A stretch of DNA of 64,000 bases from Lucinisca nassula (lineage: Eukaryota; Mollusca; Bivalvia; Lucinida; Lucinidae): assembly GCA_963580285.1 (NCBI GenBank), contig OY757013.1, forward strand, positions 133,359,027 to 133,423,026, in the 5' to 3' direction. This document shows positions 1-11,789 of the stretch, piece by piece. A program made the position numbers and the translations under genes. The number at the start of each line of letters is the position of its first letter. Positions within the stretch are counted from its first letter, which is position 1. Below the pieces are notes generated by a model. The model saw only the letters and a program-made list of their open reading frames with translations. It ran no database searches and was not told the DNA's origin.

Positions 1-247
1 GGTTCTTCTGTCGCGGAATATTTTGTTAACGTTTGTCTTTGGGTATTTGTGTCGCTTATATTAGTTAATTTTGGATAGCCAATTGGCCATTTTGTGGGAA
101 AGTAACTGTCCTTTTGGCTTTTCGCTATTGATGTTTCCATTAGGGTCTGTTGTTTCATGTTTGTGTTTCAATCCTTTGGTGTCTCCGATGGGAGCTGTGG
201 GTTTTTTGTATCGATTCTGATCATTGCCTCCACTTCTATTTTCCAGA
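1..247 (+). repeat. Dispersed repeat family A, copy 1 (truncated by window)
   Basis: This stretch matches segments near 6,600-6,895, 20,850-21,130 and, on the other strand, 35,750-36,090 and 37,015-37,370. Shared landmarks are GGCGGTTCTTCTGTCG, TAACTGTCCTTTTGGC and TTTCCATTAGGGTCTG. It has no conserved reading frame, so I treat it as a non-coding interspersed repeat of about 350 bp. Confidence 0.7.
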
Positions 248-496
248 CCAACAGCGTGAGGTTTACTTTATATAGAGGATCGAACATGAGTGTTCATATA
301 TTATTGAATTTTTTAAAAGAGTTGAGGAAAAGGAATAAAATGCGAGGTTATGCCGAATTTATTTATGACATGACATTAAAACGCATTATATTCAAGATTG
401 TTTTACAAAAATGTCAATATTCCACCATTAGTAAACGCGACGTCGTTGAGGATGTCGTACGTGAAACGTTACTGTGCGTAACTGACTGATTTGCAT

Positions 497-665
497 ACAG
501 TAAAACCTGTCTTAGTGGCCACCTCTATTAAGCAAGCCACCTGTCTTAAGCAAGCAGTCATCAGTTTCCAAAAGAGGCAAATGTTTCACCTGTATTAAGT
601 AAGCACCTGTCCTAAGCAAGCACATATTGGTTATCCCTTTTTTGCTTGCTTAATATTGGTTGGAC
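497..665. repeat. Short repeat containing CTGTCTTAAGCAAGC units
   Basis: Four imperfect copies of a CCTGTCTTAAGCAAGCA-like unit lie here. The reverse complement of the same text recurs inside the satellite at 41,855-41,915, so it is a dispersed repeat. Nothing coding is seen from 480 to 895. Confidence 0.5.
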
Positions 666-894
666 TGTATTTAACCCGCTGGTGGATTATCTAATTTTTT
701 ACATGGTGTTATTACATTATCAGATAAATAAGGATAACGCATCCATGTATGATGATTCTTCTTTCCAAGTATCTGAAACCGGGATTTTTCTTCGTAAACT
801 TTAGGATCTTAGTATCATTTAGTATTGTCAATTTTTATTATCTACCTTCCGCATAATCAAAAATAGCCATCGGAAGAGATGGCACATCCCCGAC

Positions 895-2175
895 CAAAAT
901 CCAATATGGCCTTCAGAAGATTGATCACCAACAGAAAGTGCACCAGAATTAAATCAGCAATATATCACAAAAGTGTTGCAGTTATGGCCATCACAAGATT
1001 ATACTATCAGGGGAGATAACTAAAAAAACAAGGTCACTCAGAATTGTGGTTCTTGTGCATGACATGCTTTTAAGCTCATGTATTTCTGTACAAAGTACAA
1101 TCAATATGTCTCAAAGGGTATTGGAGATATGGTGATCACAAGCTGGTCATACTGTTATATTGGAAGGGTAGATAAATCAAATAACACAGCACCAATAGTT
1201 GTGATTCTTGCACATGACACTCCTTCCGTACCTTGTATACAATTGCGCCAAGTTTCTACAATCATATCTCGAAGGATGTTGCAGTTATGGCCATCACAAG
1301 GTTATATTGTCAGGGGAGATAACTAAAAAACCAGAGCACCCAGAGTTTTAATTTTTGAGCATTACATACCTGCTTAACCTCATGTACATCTGCATCAAAT
1401 ACCACACTATGTCTCAAATGGTATTGGAGTTATGGTGATCACAAGGTGGTCATACTGTTATATTGGAAGGGGACATAACTCAATCGTAGCACCCAGAGTT
1501 GTGGCTCTAAGGCATGAAGCGCCGTCTCAACCTTGTATACAATTGTGCAAAGTACCATCAATATATTCCAAAGGGTAATAAATGCAGGGGAGATAATTCA
1601 AAAACCAGGGCACCCAGAATAGTGGTTCTTGCACGTGACACACCGGCTTAACCACATGTACAACTGTACCAAGTACCATCAATATATCTCAAAGACTATT
1701 GGAGATGTGGCCATCAAAAGGTAGTGTATCTATATTATTGGAAGGGGAGATAACTCAAAGACCCTGACACCCAGAGTTCTTGTGCATGACACACCGTCTC
1801 GGCCTTGTGAACAACTAAGAAAGGTATCATCAATATGGCTTAAAAGGTACTGGAGTTATGGCCATCACAATATAGTCACTCTTTTTTATTGGAAGGGGAG
1901 ATAACTCAAAAACAATGGCAACCAGAGTTGTGGTTCTTGTGCATGACATGCTGTCTCAGCCTTGTGAACAACTGTGCCAGGTACCATCACTATAAATTTC
2001 AAAAGGTATTGGAGTTATGACCATCACAAAGTAGTCATTCTATTTTATTAAAAGGGGACATAACTCAAACAGTATGGCATCCTGAGTTCTGGTTTTTGCG
2101 CATGACACGCCGTCTCAGCCTTGTGAACAATTGTGCCAAGAACCATCAATAAATTTCAAAGGGTATAGGAGCTAT
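895..2175 (+). repeat. Satellite array, unit about 150-160 bp
   Basis: About eight diverged tandem units share ATCTCAAAGGGTATTGGAG, GCCATCACAAGGT, GGAAGGGGAGATAACTCAAA and TTGTGCATGACACGCCGTC. Landmarks recur near 1,107, 1,265, 1,408, 1,561, 1,681, 1,830, 1,994 and 2,152. Short open frames inside are by-products of the repeat. Confidence 0.85.
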
Positions 2176-2179
2176 AGCC

Positions 2180-2275
2180 ATCACAAGGTTGCGTCTACGG
2201 ACGAACGGACAGACGGACGGACGCCAGGCAGATCGCTATATCCCCCGAACCTATTCGGTCGGGGATAAAAAGGGA
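2180..2275 (+). repeat. gacggacggacgg terminal module
   Basis: A GGACGAACGGACAGACGGACG run is followed by GATCGCTATATCCCCCG and a short hairpin (CCCCCGAACC / GGTCGGGGATA). A related gacggacggacgg module followed by ATATCCCCAC lies at 22,275-22,360. It looks like the end piece of a repeat family that also includes the satellite upstream. Confidence 0.55.
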
Positions 2276-2657
2276 AGCTGTCTGTTCCTGACGAACAATT
2301 GCACACTCTTTTGCATTCGACTGTCCTGCATAAGTTTGGTTAGATTAACTGACAGGTTCGGCATGATCATAATCGTGTAGACAGTTTCGTTACGATGTAA
2401 ACAAAACCAAGCGTGTTTCAAAATGCATCAAACATAGACCGGTTGAGCCGTTTCTAACGGGTACCTTCTTTTCATTACGGAAAATCGTTTATAGTGTACC
2501 TTTCATGACTCAAACAACGGTAGCTCGTCTACCATAGTGGTTTCTAACTCGTTCCTGGCTCGTTTCTCACTCGTTTTTGTTTGTATTAGAGTTTCACTGT
2601 TTAGGTTAATTTTGAGCCGGTAAGTTTACCTATCCACATTTTTATTAGGCAGGTTAT

Positions 2658-3460
2658 ATGTACACACTGGTCAATACATACGCACAGGCTGCGTAGCGGT
2701 CGCATAGGCTTCGTATTTTGGACGCAAAGGCTTCGATGAAAAATGGCGGCTGACAGTTCGCCGCTGCAGGTAAGAATCTGTTTTTACGTTAATCTAACTG
2801 TTGTATAGCGTTGCCAAATACTGACATCTGCCTAACGGACCTCTTGATTAATGTGCGGCTTCGTCTGTTGCAAGAAAAAGTTTGAAAAACGGAATATGGA
2901 AAAATATACCCCAAAAGAAATTTAGCATTCAACACCGATACACCTGTATTTTCACTTTGGTCCGGTCGCCCTATGTAACTACACGTTTTTGGCTGGTGTT
3001 CTGGCCGATAAACTGTGAATAACGATAATGGAATCCCAAAGCTAATATGCGACTTTCGTCACATCTTTTGCGAAAAAGAAAAATCTTGATATTTCGATGC
3101 AACGCACGTAGCTTCGTTACCAATTACAATGCAGAGGTTGCGAACTAAATTTGAAAGCCCTGTATTATGTAGAATAATAGCGAATGATATTAAATTAATA
3201 TCGAGAAATCAGTCAACTAGCGTTAGTTGGTGATGCTAAAGACATTCTCTATCATTTATACCCCACACATTTTCAGTCTCAGCTCTGCAAATTCTACATT
3301 TGGATTCAAATGCACAAAATCTGTCAAGTTACACTTATTTTCACTACCGTTCATAAACTTGGTAAGTCTTCGTCAAATCTGTTAAATATTTAGCCAAATA
3401 ATATTTGCACTGTATGAATTTCTTTCGTACTTTTATTACAACGCACGTAGCTTCGGAATT
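2658..3460 (+). repeat. 800-bp duplicated segment, arm 1 of an inverted pair
   Basis: The reverse complement recurs at 8,095-8,893. Landmarks in this arm are ACACTGGTCAATACATACGC, TGGCGGCTGACAGTTC, CTGCAGGTAAGAA, TTGGCTGGTGTTCTGGCCGA and ATCGAGAAATCAGTCAACTA. Flanks of the two arms differ. The segment contains ATGGCGGCTGACAG followed after 27 nt by a splice-donor-like CAG|GTAAGAA, so it may carry a captured first exon. No long ORF crosses it. Confidence 0.75.
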
Positions 3461-3489
3461 TACGACGCGCAGGTTACAAAGATGGGAAG

Positions 3490-3560
3490 ACTCATTACGA
3501 AAACACGCCTATTAAAATTCCACCAGAAAAAAAAGATAAAAACTTTCAGATAAACATTTT
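3490..3560 (+). mobile_element. Hairpin MITE fragment (one end only)
   Basis: CATTACGAAAACACGCC matches the terminal repeat of the hairpin MITE family described at 10,033-10,311, followed by its A-rich subterminal part. The rest of the element is missing. Confidence 0.5.
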
Positions 3561-3999
3561 GATATTTTAAATATTTCTGCTTAAGATATAGTGTGTGGGA
3601 ACATGTTACAACCGTCAGGGCCAGGCGGTTCTAACGCGTATCCACAATCTGGGTTTTTGAGAATCACAACAATTGTCGTCTGCTTTGTCATCTGAAGTTT
3701 ACTTTTAAAAGTCATTTGGACCAATCTCAGACTGCCCCCTCTCTAGTCTGATCTGGGTTCACCCTGTTTGACTATATGCAAAAATATTAATAAAAAGCTT
3801 ACGAAGATGCAGCAGACAGTATAAACGGGTTTTCTTACGGTTTTTCTTTCTCTTTAAATCTATTTTTCAAATGATCTGAATTTACACTGATTGCCAATTA
3901 CCCAACACACAAGCCCAGTCTAGATTTTATTTTTACATAGCACTCTGAAGTCACAGGAAAAAGACAAACGCTACGAAAGCCGGATAGGGCCATTTCTTA

Positions 4000-4095
4000 T
4001 TTCTAACTTCTAACTTCTTACTTCTAACTTCTTACTTCTAACTTCTAACTTCTTACTTTTAACTTCTAACTTCTAACTTCCATGTTGTATATTGT

Positions 4096-4136
<41 letters not shown>

Positions 4137-5480
4137 TGGGGGGCGGTTTACGGTCCTTTCACGATCTTTACACTCATATCGAGCCGATCGTTCATCAGAG
4201 GTAAGCGAAATCCGAAGTACCCGGAGAAAAGCCATCTGGCCTGTTGCAGAACTTGCCGATTCACACTGGCAAACCTGTATTGGCGTGTGTGTTAGGGGGG
4301 GGGGGTTTGAGGGGGAGTGGTGCGTGCGTTCGTGTGTGCGTGCGTGCGTATGTGTGTATACCTGTGTGAACATTTCTTATTTCTAGCTTCTTATTTCTAA
4401 CTTCTTCTAACTTCTTACTTCTAACTTCTTACTTCTACTTTCTAACTTCCTTGTTGTATATTGCTGTATTTTAATATTATATTTTTTGTGGGGGTTGATT
4501 TTACGACCCTTTCAAGCTTTTTACACTTATATCGAGCCAATCGTTAATCAGAGGTAATCGAAATCCGAAGTACCCGGAGAAAAGCCATCTGGCCTTCCTT
4601 TGCAGAACTTGGCGTTTCACACTGGCAACCATGTATGGGCGTTTGTGTGTGTGTGGGGGGGGGGGATGCGCAACCCATCCGCCCCCACCCCCCCCCCCAC
4701 GCCAAAAAGGTTTGCCAATGTGAAACGCCAAGTTTTCCAGTGTGAAACGTCAAGTTCTGCAACGGAAGGCCAGATGGCTTTTCTCCGGGTATTTCGGATT
4801 TCTCTTACCTCTGATTAACGATTGAGTGTAAAATCCTGAAAGGGCCGTAAATTCACCCCCCCCCCCCCCCCCAAAAAAAAAAAAAAGAGAAAAAAGAAAA
4901 ATAAATATTAAAAAAAAAAAACAAAAAACAATATACAACATGGAAGTAAGAAGTAAGAAGTTAGAAGTTAGAAGTAAGAAGTAAGAAGTTAGAAGTAAGA
5001 AGTTAGAAGTAAGAAGTTAACAGATAGAATTAAGAAGTTAGAAGTAAGAAGTTAGAAGTAAGAAGTTAGAAGTTAGAAGTAAGAAGTTAGAAGTTAGAAA
5101 TAAGAAATGTCTACACAGGTATACACACACACGCACGCAAGCACGCACGCATCCAAATCCCCCACACGCCCACATGGGTTTCGAGTGTGAAACGTCAAGT
5201 TCTGCAACGGAAGGTCAGATGGCCTTTCTCCGGGTATTTTGGATTTCGCTTACCTCTGATTAACGATCGGCTCGATATGAGTGTAAAAATCATGCAAGGG
5301 CCGTAAAATCATCCCCCGCCAACAAAAAGAGAAAAAAAAATAATTAATGTTTAAAAAAAAATATATATACAACATGGAAGTTAGAAGTAAGAAGTTAGAA
5401 GTTAGAAGTAAGAAGTTAGAAATTAGAAGTAAGAAGTTAGGAGTAAGAAGTTAGAAGTTAGAAGTAAGAAGTTAAACAGA
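4000..5480. repeat. Palindromic cluster of SINE bodies and GAAGTTA minisatellite
   Basis: TAACTTCTTACTTC tandem arrays at about 4,005-4,082 and 4,376-4,450 are mirrored by GTAAGAAGTTAGAA arrays at 4,943-5,105 and 5,375-5,475. Between them lie four copies of one SINE body: reverse orientation at 4,138-4,290 and 4,495-4,640, forward at 4,725-4,850 and 5,185-5,315. GTTGTATATTG on the left mirrors CAATATACAAC on the right. The symmetry centre is near 4,690, in a C-rich run. An (AT)n run lies at 4,103-4,131. All ORFs here derive from the repeats. Confidence 0.8.
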
Positions 5481-5568
5481 TAACCCAAAATATACGTTCA
5501 AAGTGTTAATGGAGACACTTGTGCGACTTCGTACACTATATTTGTAGTCAGCAAGCTCAACTCTGCAC

Positions 5569-5765
5569 GGGCCACCATGGCCTGTTGGATAAGAGCACTG
5601 ACTCATAATCATAAGGTCTCTCACTGCTGTGCGTTCGAGCTGGCTCGGATCACAAGTTCTGCAACGAATGCCAAGTGTTTTTTTTTCTCAGGTTACTCCC
5701 GTTTTTGATTAACGATAGGCATGACCTTTGTGAAATAATCTTGAAAGTGCCGTTTAACCACCCTT
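5569..5765 (+). mobile_element. tRNA-derived SINE, family T2, diverged
   Basis: The head resembles the T2 SINE at 12,235-12,465 (GGATAAGAGCACTGACTC, GGTCTCTCACTGCTGTG, GTTCGAGC box B-like). The body keeps AAGTTCTGCAACG and CTTGAAAGTGCCGTTTAACC. Confidence 0.65.
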
Positions 5766-5868
5766 AAAACATAAAGCTCAATAGAAGTTAAGGCAAGGAT
5801 CAGGACTCGACACAATTACCCCACACCTCCTATCCAACACCAATGGGAAGCTATAATCAGTACATATA

Positions 5869-6370
5869 TGCAAAATAAAAGCTAAAATGTTGCCTTTGGA
5901 AACAAATAACACATAAAAAACGAAAATCGGAGACTGTTTTATTGAGTCTCTTTATACACAGCAATGTAGTTTGCAAGGTTGCACACGCCTCCTTGCACCG
6001 TATTTGATTTCAATATATCCAGAATGGGCTCAATGATCCCAAAGGAAAAAAAAAATATAATCTGCACTATGATGAAGCACGGGGAGACTTTTATGGCCGC
6101 CACCGGCACTTAACACCAGCTGCAGTGAGGTAAAATAAAAGCTTAAAGGTTGCCTTTGGAAACAAAGAACACATAAAAGAACGAAAATCGAAGAAGCTGT
6201 TTTAATGAGTCGCTTCATACACAGCAATGTAGTTTGCAAGGCTGCATAGGCCTCCTAGCACTGGCTTAAGCAATATTCGATTTTTATTGTAACCGGAATG
6301 GGCTCAATGATCCCAAAGGAAATGAAAATATAATCTGCAATATGATGAAGCACGGGGAGACTTTGTCTCT
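5869..6370. repeat. Direct duplication of about 240 bp
   Basis: Two tandem copies (about 5,869-6,093 and 6,127-6,370) share TTGCCTTTGGAAACAAA, ACACAGCAATGTAGTTTGCA, GGGCTCAATGATCCCAAAGG and GATGAAGCACGGGGAGACTT. A fragment of the family recurs near 22,055-22,090 and 22,485-22,560. No gene is seen. Confidence 0.7.
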
Positions 6371-6600
6371 GGTCGGGCCCATTGGAGTCTTAACTGTTGG
6401 TTTTCTTTTTCTCCAGCATTTCAGTGGTTTCTTGCTGTCGAGTCCTTAGCGTTGTTTCATCTCTGTGGTTGTGTTTTTTTTTTTGTGTTCACGGAGATAT
6501 TGCACTGATGAGTTAGGAGGCCTTCATGCGGACTGAACAAATCATTTGTCTAAATCACGATGGAAGTAGGGACGAAGATTGTGGCCAGGTAAAGTCGATT

Positions 6601-6895
6601 TAAGACCCCCGGTTGAATTCGTTTCACTGACCGTTCCAATGCGGTTCTTCTGTCGCGGTTTATTTTTGTTGTGGTTTGTCTTTGAGTGTTTGTATCGCTT
6701 ATATTATTTTGTTTTGGATAGCCAATAGGCCATTTGGTGGGAAAGTAACTGTCCGTTTGGCTTTCCGCTATTCATGTTTTCATTAGGGTCTGGTTGTTTC
6801 ATGTTTCTGTTTCTTTCCCTTTGGTGTCTCTGATGGGAGGTGTGGGCTAACTGTGTCGACTCCTGATCATTGCCTTCTATTTTACGGGGGGGGGG
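6601..6895 (+). repeat. Dispersed repeat family A, copy 2
   Basis: Begins near TTCGTTTCACTGACCGTTCC and runs through TAACTGTCCGTTTGGCTTTC and TCCTGATCATTGCC. Same family as 1-247 and 20,851-21,130. Confidence 0.7.
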
Positions 6896-7637
6896 CACTA
6901 TAACAATAATCAACCACGACAGAAGAACCGTCTTGGATCGATCAGCAAAATGCATTCCAGAGGGTCGTAGGGTCTTGAATCGATTTTACATGGTCATGAT
7001 CCACCCTATGCTGTTCTTGTTTTCATCAGAACAACCTGCAGAGTCCAGAGAGCCAACATTACTCTCAGTGCAGTCTCCTAATAACTCTATGACAATATGT
7101 AGGTGATGTATGCAGAATTAGGTAAAGCGGCGCAAAACAGTGACACGCCCGAATAAAAAGGTTGAATGTTATGATTTAACAGTTTCGATGTGAAAACCAA
7201 ACATTTCGAAATTTGCGACATAAGCCAGCCCAAAAGAAAAATATGATAAAGTACCACTCGCCGCAAAATGGCTAACGTAGCTCACAAATGGACGCTAGAT
7301 GCATATGTCTCGCCTGCTTTGGTTCCCCCCTACCATTTCTTTTTCTATCATGTACAACCCACCGACATATACATGGCAGTGACGTAGCTTTTTTTAAGAT
7401 CAGTAAATTCTGCTCTGTCCATAGCAAAAAAAAAAGTAATGACGTCACTGTCTACATTGAAAGTCACAAAAAAAGGAAACAATAAAAAAGGAACACTCGA
7501 TTTCTCTGTACAATATGATATCTGACAACACTGACTGGTAAATAGAAGTAGAAAATGGATTTATGCAGTACAGCATATGCATAAGACAAGGAAAAATAGG
7601 CATCACGTGAACAAGTCCGTGAAATGAACACTCCACC

Positions 7638-7900
7638 CCTTAAACCCCACTTTATATAGAGAAAACTGGGGTTTATGGGGGGGGGGGGGTATACATCATT
7701 TTACATATCAATTCTCCAAAACATAGGTTGTGGGTACTCGTTAGAACAGCCTCAATGAGGCGGCTCTAACGAGCACCCACAACCTATGTTTGCAGTATAA
7801 ATAAGAAAAAAATCACGGACTTCAATATGAAAAATAGCCATTTTGGAGATGTACAAATGCAATATGTCGCACGGGTGTGTTATCATAATGGCAAAACATT
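7638..7900 (-). mobile_element. Hairpin MITE, family H
   Basis: The core is a palindrome at about 7,728-7,795 (TTGTGGGTACTCGTTAGAAC and its complement, loop TCAATGA), flanked on one side by ACCCCACTTTATATAGAG and on the other by ATAAATAAGAAAAAAATCAC. The layout matches the fuller copy at 10,033-10,311 in reverse orientation. Confidence 0.7.
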
Positions 7901-8094
7901 CTGTATCATAACATAGGAGCATTTGAAAACTTAGCATAAACCCGGCTACACTTTGATTTCTTTGGCCAATTCGTGTTATCACTGCTCGCTATCTTGATAT
8001 ATAACGCTTCAACTTCCTATGTATTAAATTCATAATGGCTTCAGTGGGTGACATGACCAGTTTTAAAGACTTTCGGATCGCAAACTTCTAACAC

Positions 8095-8893
8095 AGGGAC
8101 TTGAGCCACGTGCGTCGTAATAAAAAACAAGACCGAAATCCATACAATGCAAATATTATTTGGCTAAATACTTAACAGATTTGACGAAGACTTACCAAGT
8201 TAATGAATGGTAGTGTACATAATTGTAACTTGACAGATTGTGTGCATTTGAATCAAATTGCAGTATTTGCATAGCTGAGACTGAAAATGTGTTCGGTATA
8301 AATGATACAGAATGTCCTAAGCGTCCCCAACTAACGCTAGTTGACTGATTTCTCGATATTAATTTAATATCATTCGCTATTATTCTACATAATACAGGGC
8401 TTTCAAATTTAGTTCGCAGCCTCTGCGTTGTAATTGGTAATGGAACTACGTGCGTTGTATCGAAATATCAAGATTTTTCTTTTTCGCAAAAGATGTAATG
8501 TAAGTTGCATATTAGCTTTTGGATTTTATTATCGTTATTCACAATTTATCGGCCAGAACACCAGCCAAAAACGTGTAGTTACATTGGACGACCGGACCAA
8601 AGTGAAAATACAGGTGAATCTGTGTTGACTGCCAAATTTCTTTTGGGGTATATTTTTCCATATTCCGTTTATCAAACTTTTCCTTGCAACAGACGAAGCC
8701 GCACATTAATAAAGTGGTCCGTAAGACAGGTGTCAGTATTTGGCAACGCTGTACAACAGTTAGATTAACGTAAAAACAGTTTCTTACCTGCAGCGATGAA
8801 CTGTCAGCCGCCATTTTTCATCGAAGCCTATGCGTCCAAAATACGAAGCCTATGCGACCGCTATGCAGCCTGTGCGTATGTATTGACCAGTGT
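8095..8893 (-). repeat. 800-bp duplicated segment, arm 2 of an inverted pair
   Basis: Reverse complement of 2,658-3,460, separated from it by about 4.6 kb of unrelated repeats. On the minus strand an ATGGCGGCTGACAGTTCATC start at 8,814 is followed by CTGCAGGTAAGAA, a good splice donor. The 91-codon frame reading through that donor is unlikely to be a protein. Either a captured promoter plus first exon or a mobile element with exon-like text. Confidence 0.75.
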
Positions 8894-8894
8894 G

Positions 8895-9050
8895 ATGTAA
8901 GCGGTTAATCAGTACTGTGCGCATTCTTTCGCTAGAAACTGACAACTGCCCTTCTTGAATCAACAGAAGGGAGAGAGAAAAGATTTCATGATCCATCTCC
9001 ATGGAAGAATGTTGCCGACCCCTGCAGGTATCCAATCTGCGTCCACATAA
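8895..9050 (-). mobile_element. tRNA-derived SINE, family T1, truncated
   Basis: The reverse complement keeps CTGTTGATTCAAGAAGGGCA, GTTGTCAGTTTCTAGCGAAA and GCGCACAGTACTG of the T1 family (full copy at 13,061-13,350). A small palindrome related to the H hairpin follows at 9,128-9,200. Confidence 0.6.
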
Positions 9051-9309
9051 TCGTTCCTGAGTCCCTAACAAACAAATTCCGGGGCCATAACTGCAGATGC
9101 AAAAATATTTTCGATAATAATTGTCAAATAATTGTATGCTGTGTGTACTCGTTAGCATCGCCTCTGCGAGGCTATCCTAATGGATACACACGATATACCT
9201 CTATTATTTTTAGAAAAGGTACCGTAATCATGTCTTTTGATATGGCGCTATTATAGACCTTCAGCTAATCTAGAACAAAGTTTCCTTGGTACCATTGTTC
9301 AAAGCATCG

Positions 9310-9593
9310 TTCATTTTAAAAATACGCCTATGCAAATGCATTGTAAACTTTACAGCCGAAAAAGCGAAAATTTTGTCGGTGAAAAATTGTGATATTTTTT
9401 CTTACGTCTGCTCAAATTATAGATTGTGGGTACTCGTCAGAACCGCCTCAATGGGGCGGTTTTCACGAGCACCAACAATCTATATTTTAGAGCAGAAATA
9501 AGAATACTAAGATTTACCTCTGTAAACCCCAGTTTCACTATATAAAAGTGGAATTTAAGGGGGTCAGATTAATATAGGCGTGTTTTCGTGATT
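9310..9593 (+). mobile_element. Hairpin MITE, family H
   Basis: Ends are AAAATACGCCTATGC and ATAGGCGTGTTTTCGTGA (inverted). The central palindrome at 9,418-9,486 (ATAGATTGTGGGTACTCG to CGAGCACCAACAATCTAT) has loop TCAATGGGGCGG. Confidence 0.8.
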
Positions 9594-10032
9594 ATATCTA
9601 AACTTCTGATATTGCCAAAGCTATTTACATTTTTTTTCAGCAACAATATCAGTATATTTGCCAAATTAAATGATCAAAGTTTTAACGATTTTTTTAACTG
9701 ACAACATCGTAAGTTTTGAACAACTGGCCCCTGGTCCCAATTGTATTCGAGCCATTGAAATTCCATATTTCTCTCGATTATATATAAAGCACAGATTCGC
9801 TAAGAAGTTTCTTACATGAATCTGTTAACGTGACAATAGAGATGTACGTGTCAAGCAATTTTGAAAGATATGATAAACAATATTTTAGAGTCTGTCAACT
9901 CATTCGAAACTAAATTCGTTTATTTTATGTTAATATCTCATTAAGTCGTTGTTACTCTACATTGACCCAAATCTCTCGATTGCATGTAACAGTGATTGAT
10001 ATTCCAGTAAAAGCCATCATTCTAGGATTGCC

Positions 10033-10311
10033 TCATTACGCAAACACGCCTATACGAATACAGTGTAACCTTTATCGCCGAAAAAATGAAAATTTTATGA
10101 TGAAAAATTGTGATATTTTTCTTATTTCTGCTCCAAATATAGATTGTGGGCACTCGTTAGAATCGCCTCATCGAGGCGGTTCTAACGAGTACCAATCTAT
10201 ATTTTAGAGCAGAAATTAGAAAAATAAGGTATACCCCCGGAAACCCCAGTTTTACTATATAAAAGTGGGCTTCAAGGGTGGTCTCAATTATACAGGCGTG
10301 TTTTCCTGGTG
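10033..10311 (+). mobile_element. Hairpin MITE, family H, best-defined copy
   Basis: Terminal inverted repeats are CATTACGCAAACACGCCTAT and TACAGGCGTGTTTTCC. The core hairpin at about 10,136-10,206 pairs AATATAGATTGTGGGCACTC with GAGTACCAATCTATATTTTA. Both sides of the hairpin carry the motif TTATTTCTGCTC or its complement, then AAACCCCAGTTTTACTATAT on the right. It has no coding capacity, so it is a non-autonomous DNA element. Confidence 0.85.
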
Positions 10312-10624
10312 CTATGATTACCAAAACAACCGCTGACACAAAATGGAAGGGCAGTCAGAAACAAAACACAGGTAGGATAAAATATATCAATTCACTGCCA
10401 CCACTGGTGGGTCACTTGTCCTGACAGTAGGATGGAAAAATGTTGCTTTCAGGGGCGGCAACTCCTGCAAAAGTATATTGTCTCCCATTTCTATTAGGAT
10501 CAACATTTACGAATAAAAGAAAGAATATGCTCTTGAGGAGCAAATTATTTTCTTTAAGGTTAGTCTCCTTTTCCAGTGGGACAGGGCTTATTGAAAAGCG
10601 AACAGGAAGTTCCGAAAGTTGTCC

Positions 10625-11120
10625 CCCTTTGAAGACAGACAGACAGACAGACAAACACTTTATTCACTCAAGTACATATAAATGACATATGAGGAACAAC
10701 ATATCACATTTGGCGGCGGCAAACATTTTAGCATACACATTATTTACTGAAGACAAGTCACAGACAAGCATAGGGGTGGGGAGAAGAACAACAGGGGGGG
10801 GGGGGGGTGAGGGAGAATAGGTAAAACAATTTCAAAGTACATATATAAAGAGGCATATGTGTCTGGGCTGCAATCTATGTCACATAGGCATATAGAGATG
10901 TACACTTTATATCAGGTATTATTTATAGTAACCCAGCCGTAAACAAATTTTACTGAACAGTATTTCTCGGGTGTAAAAGTATTTCATTCATAACAATTTA
11001 CAAGGTCAAGCGAACACGACTTGCTTGTGATAAAGTGACAATCCACGTTGTTATTTTTATAGCGATGTTGTGAATGGAGTACATTTAAGTCTGGATTATC
11101 AACCGAAAAGTTATGATGGA
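10625..11120 (-). mobile_element. Possible non-LTR element 3' end with (CTGT)n tail
   Basis: On the minus strand the segment ends in AATAAAGTGTTTGTCTGTCT followed by CTGTCTGTC repeats, which resembles a retroposon 3' UTR and simple-repeat tail. No RT-like frame is seen in 10,680-11,120, so the body would be UTR only. Confidence 0.35.
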
Positions 11121-11255
11121 AGAATGATGATAAGTGTTTCAGGTAGGTTTTCTATTAGTTGTTGATTTCTCTCCCTCTGGTGATCCCGTTACCGTGAACG
11201 GATCTGGGACCAACAGATAGATGAGGGAGGGGCACATGGTGAAAAATGGATCTTT

Positions 11256-11534
11256 CATTACGAAAACACGCCCATACCGGTATATTGGAAAAATTCGCCA
11301 CCAAAAAATGGAAGATTTTCTGATAAAAATTCTGATATTCTCCATCTTTCGCTCCAAACACAAACTGTGGGAACTCGTTAGAACCGCCTCGGTGAGGCGA
11401 TCCCAACGAGCACCCACAATCCACGCTTTCGAGCAGAAATAATGATATTATTGTATACCCCTGTAAATTCCAATTTGACTGTATAAAGGTGGGACTAAGT
11501 GGGGTCTAAATTATATAGGTGCGTTTTCGTGATG
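11256..11534 (+). mobile_element. Hairpin MITE, family H
   Basis: Ends CATTACGAAAACACGCCCAT and ATAGGTGCGTTTTCGTGATG. The central palindrome at 11,363-11,430 has GAACTCGTTAGAACCGCCTC opposite GAGGCGATCCCAACGAGCAC. Confidence 0.8.
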
Positions 11535-11789
11535 TTTTTGACAGGCGCCGATTAAAGGTGCATTATTGAGCTATCGGGCTTCAAAAATGAAAAGCGTGTT
11601 TTTCGGTTTTATTTCTTCTATTCATGTAGCTTTGTCATTTGTAATCTTCTGAAACCAAATACCACTTCAGAACTTTGTGAAAATCGTCGTTTTCATTTTT
11701 GTTTATTTGTTGTTTTTGGGAATTTCAATCTAAAAATATTCCTGTCACGTGACAAAAAGCCGGGCAACATCACAGCGGCGAACAATAAG

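Noticed and set aside
8539..8814. 91-codon ORF starting MAADSSSLQ
   Set aside because: It reads through a good splice donor after nine codons and lies in a duplicated segment; only the exon-like start is kept as an observation.
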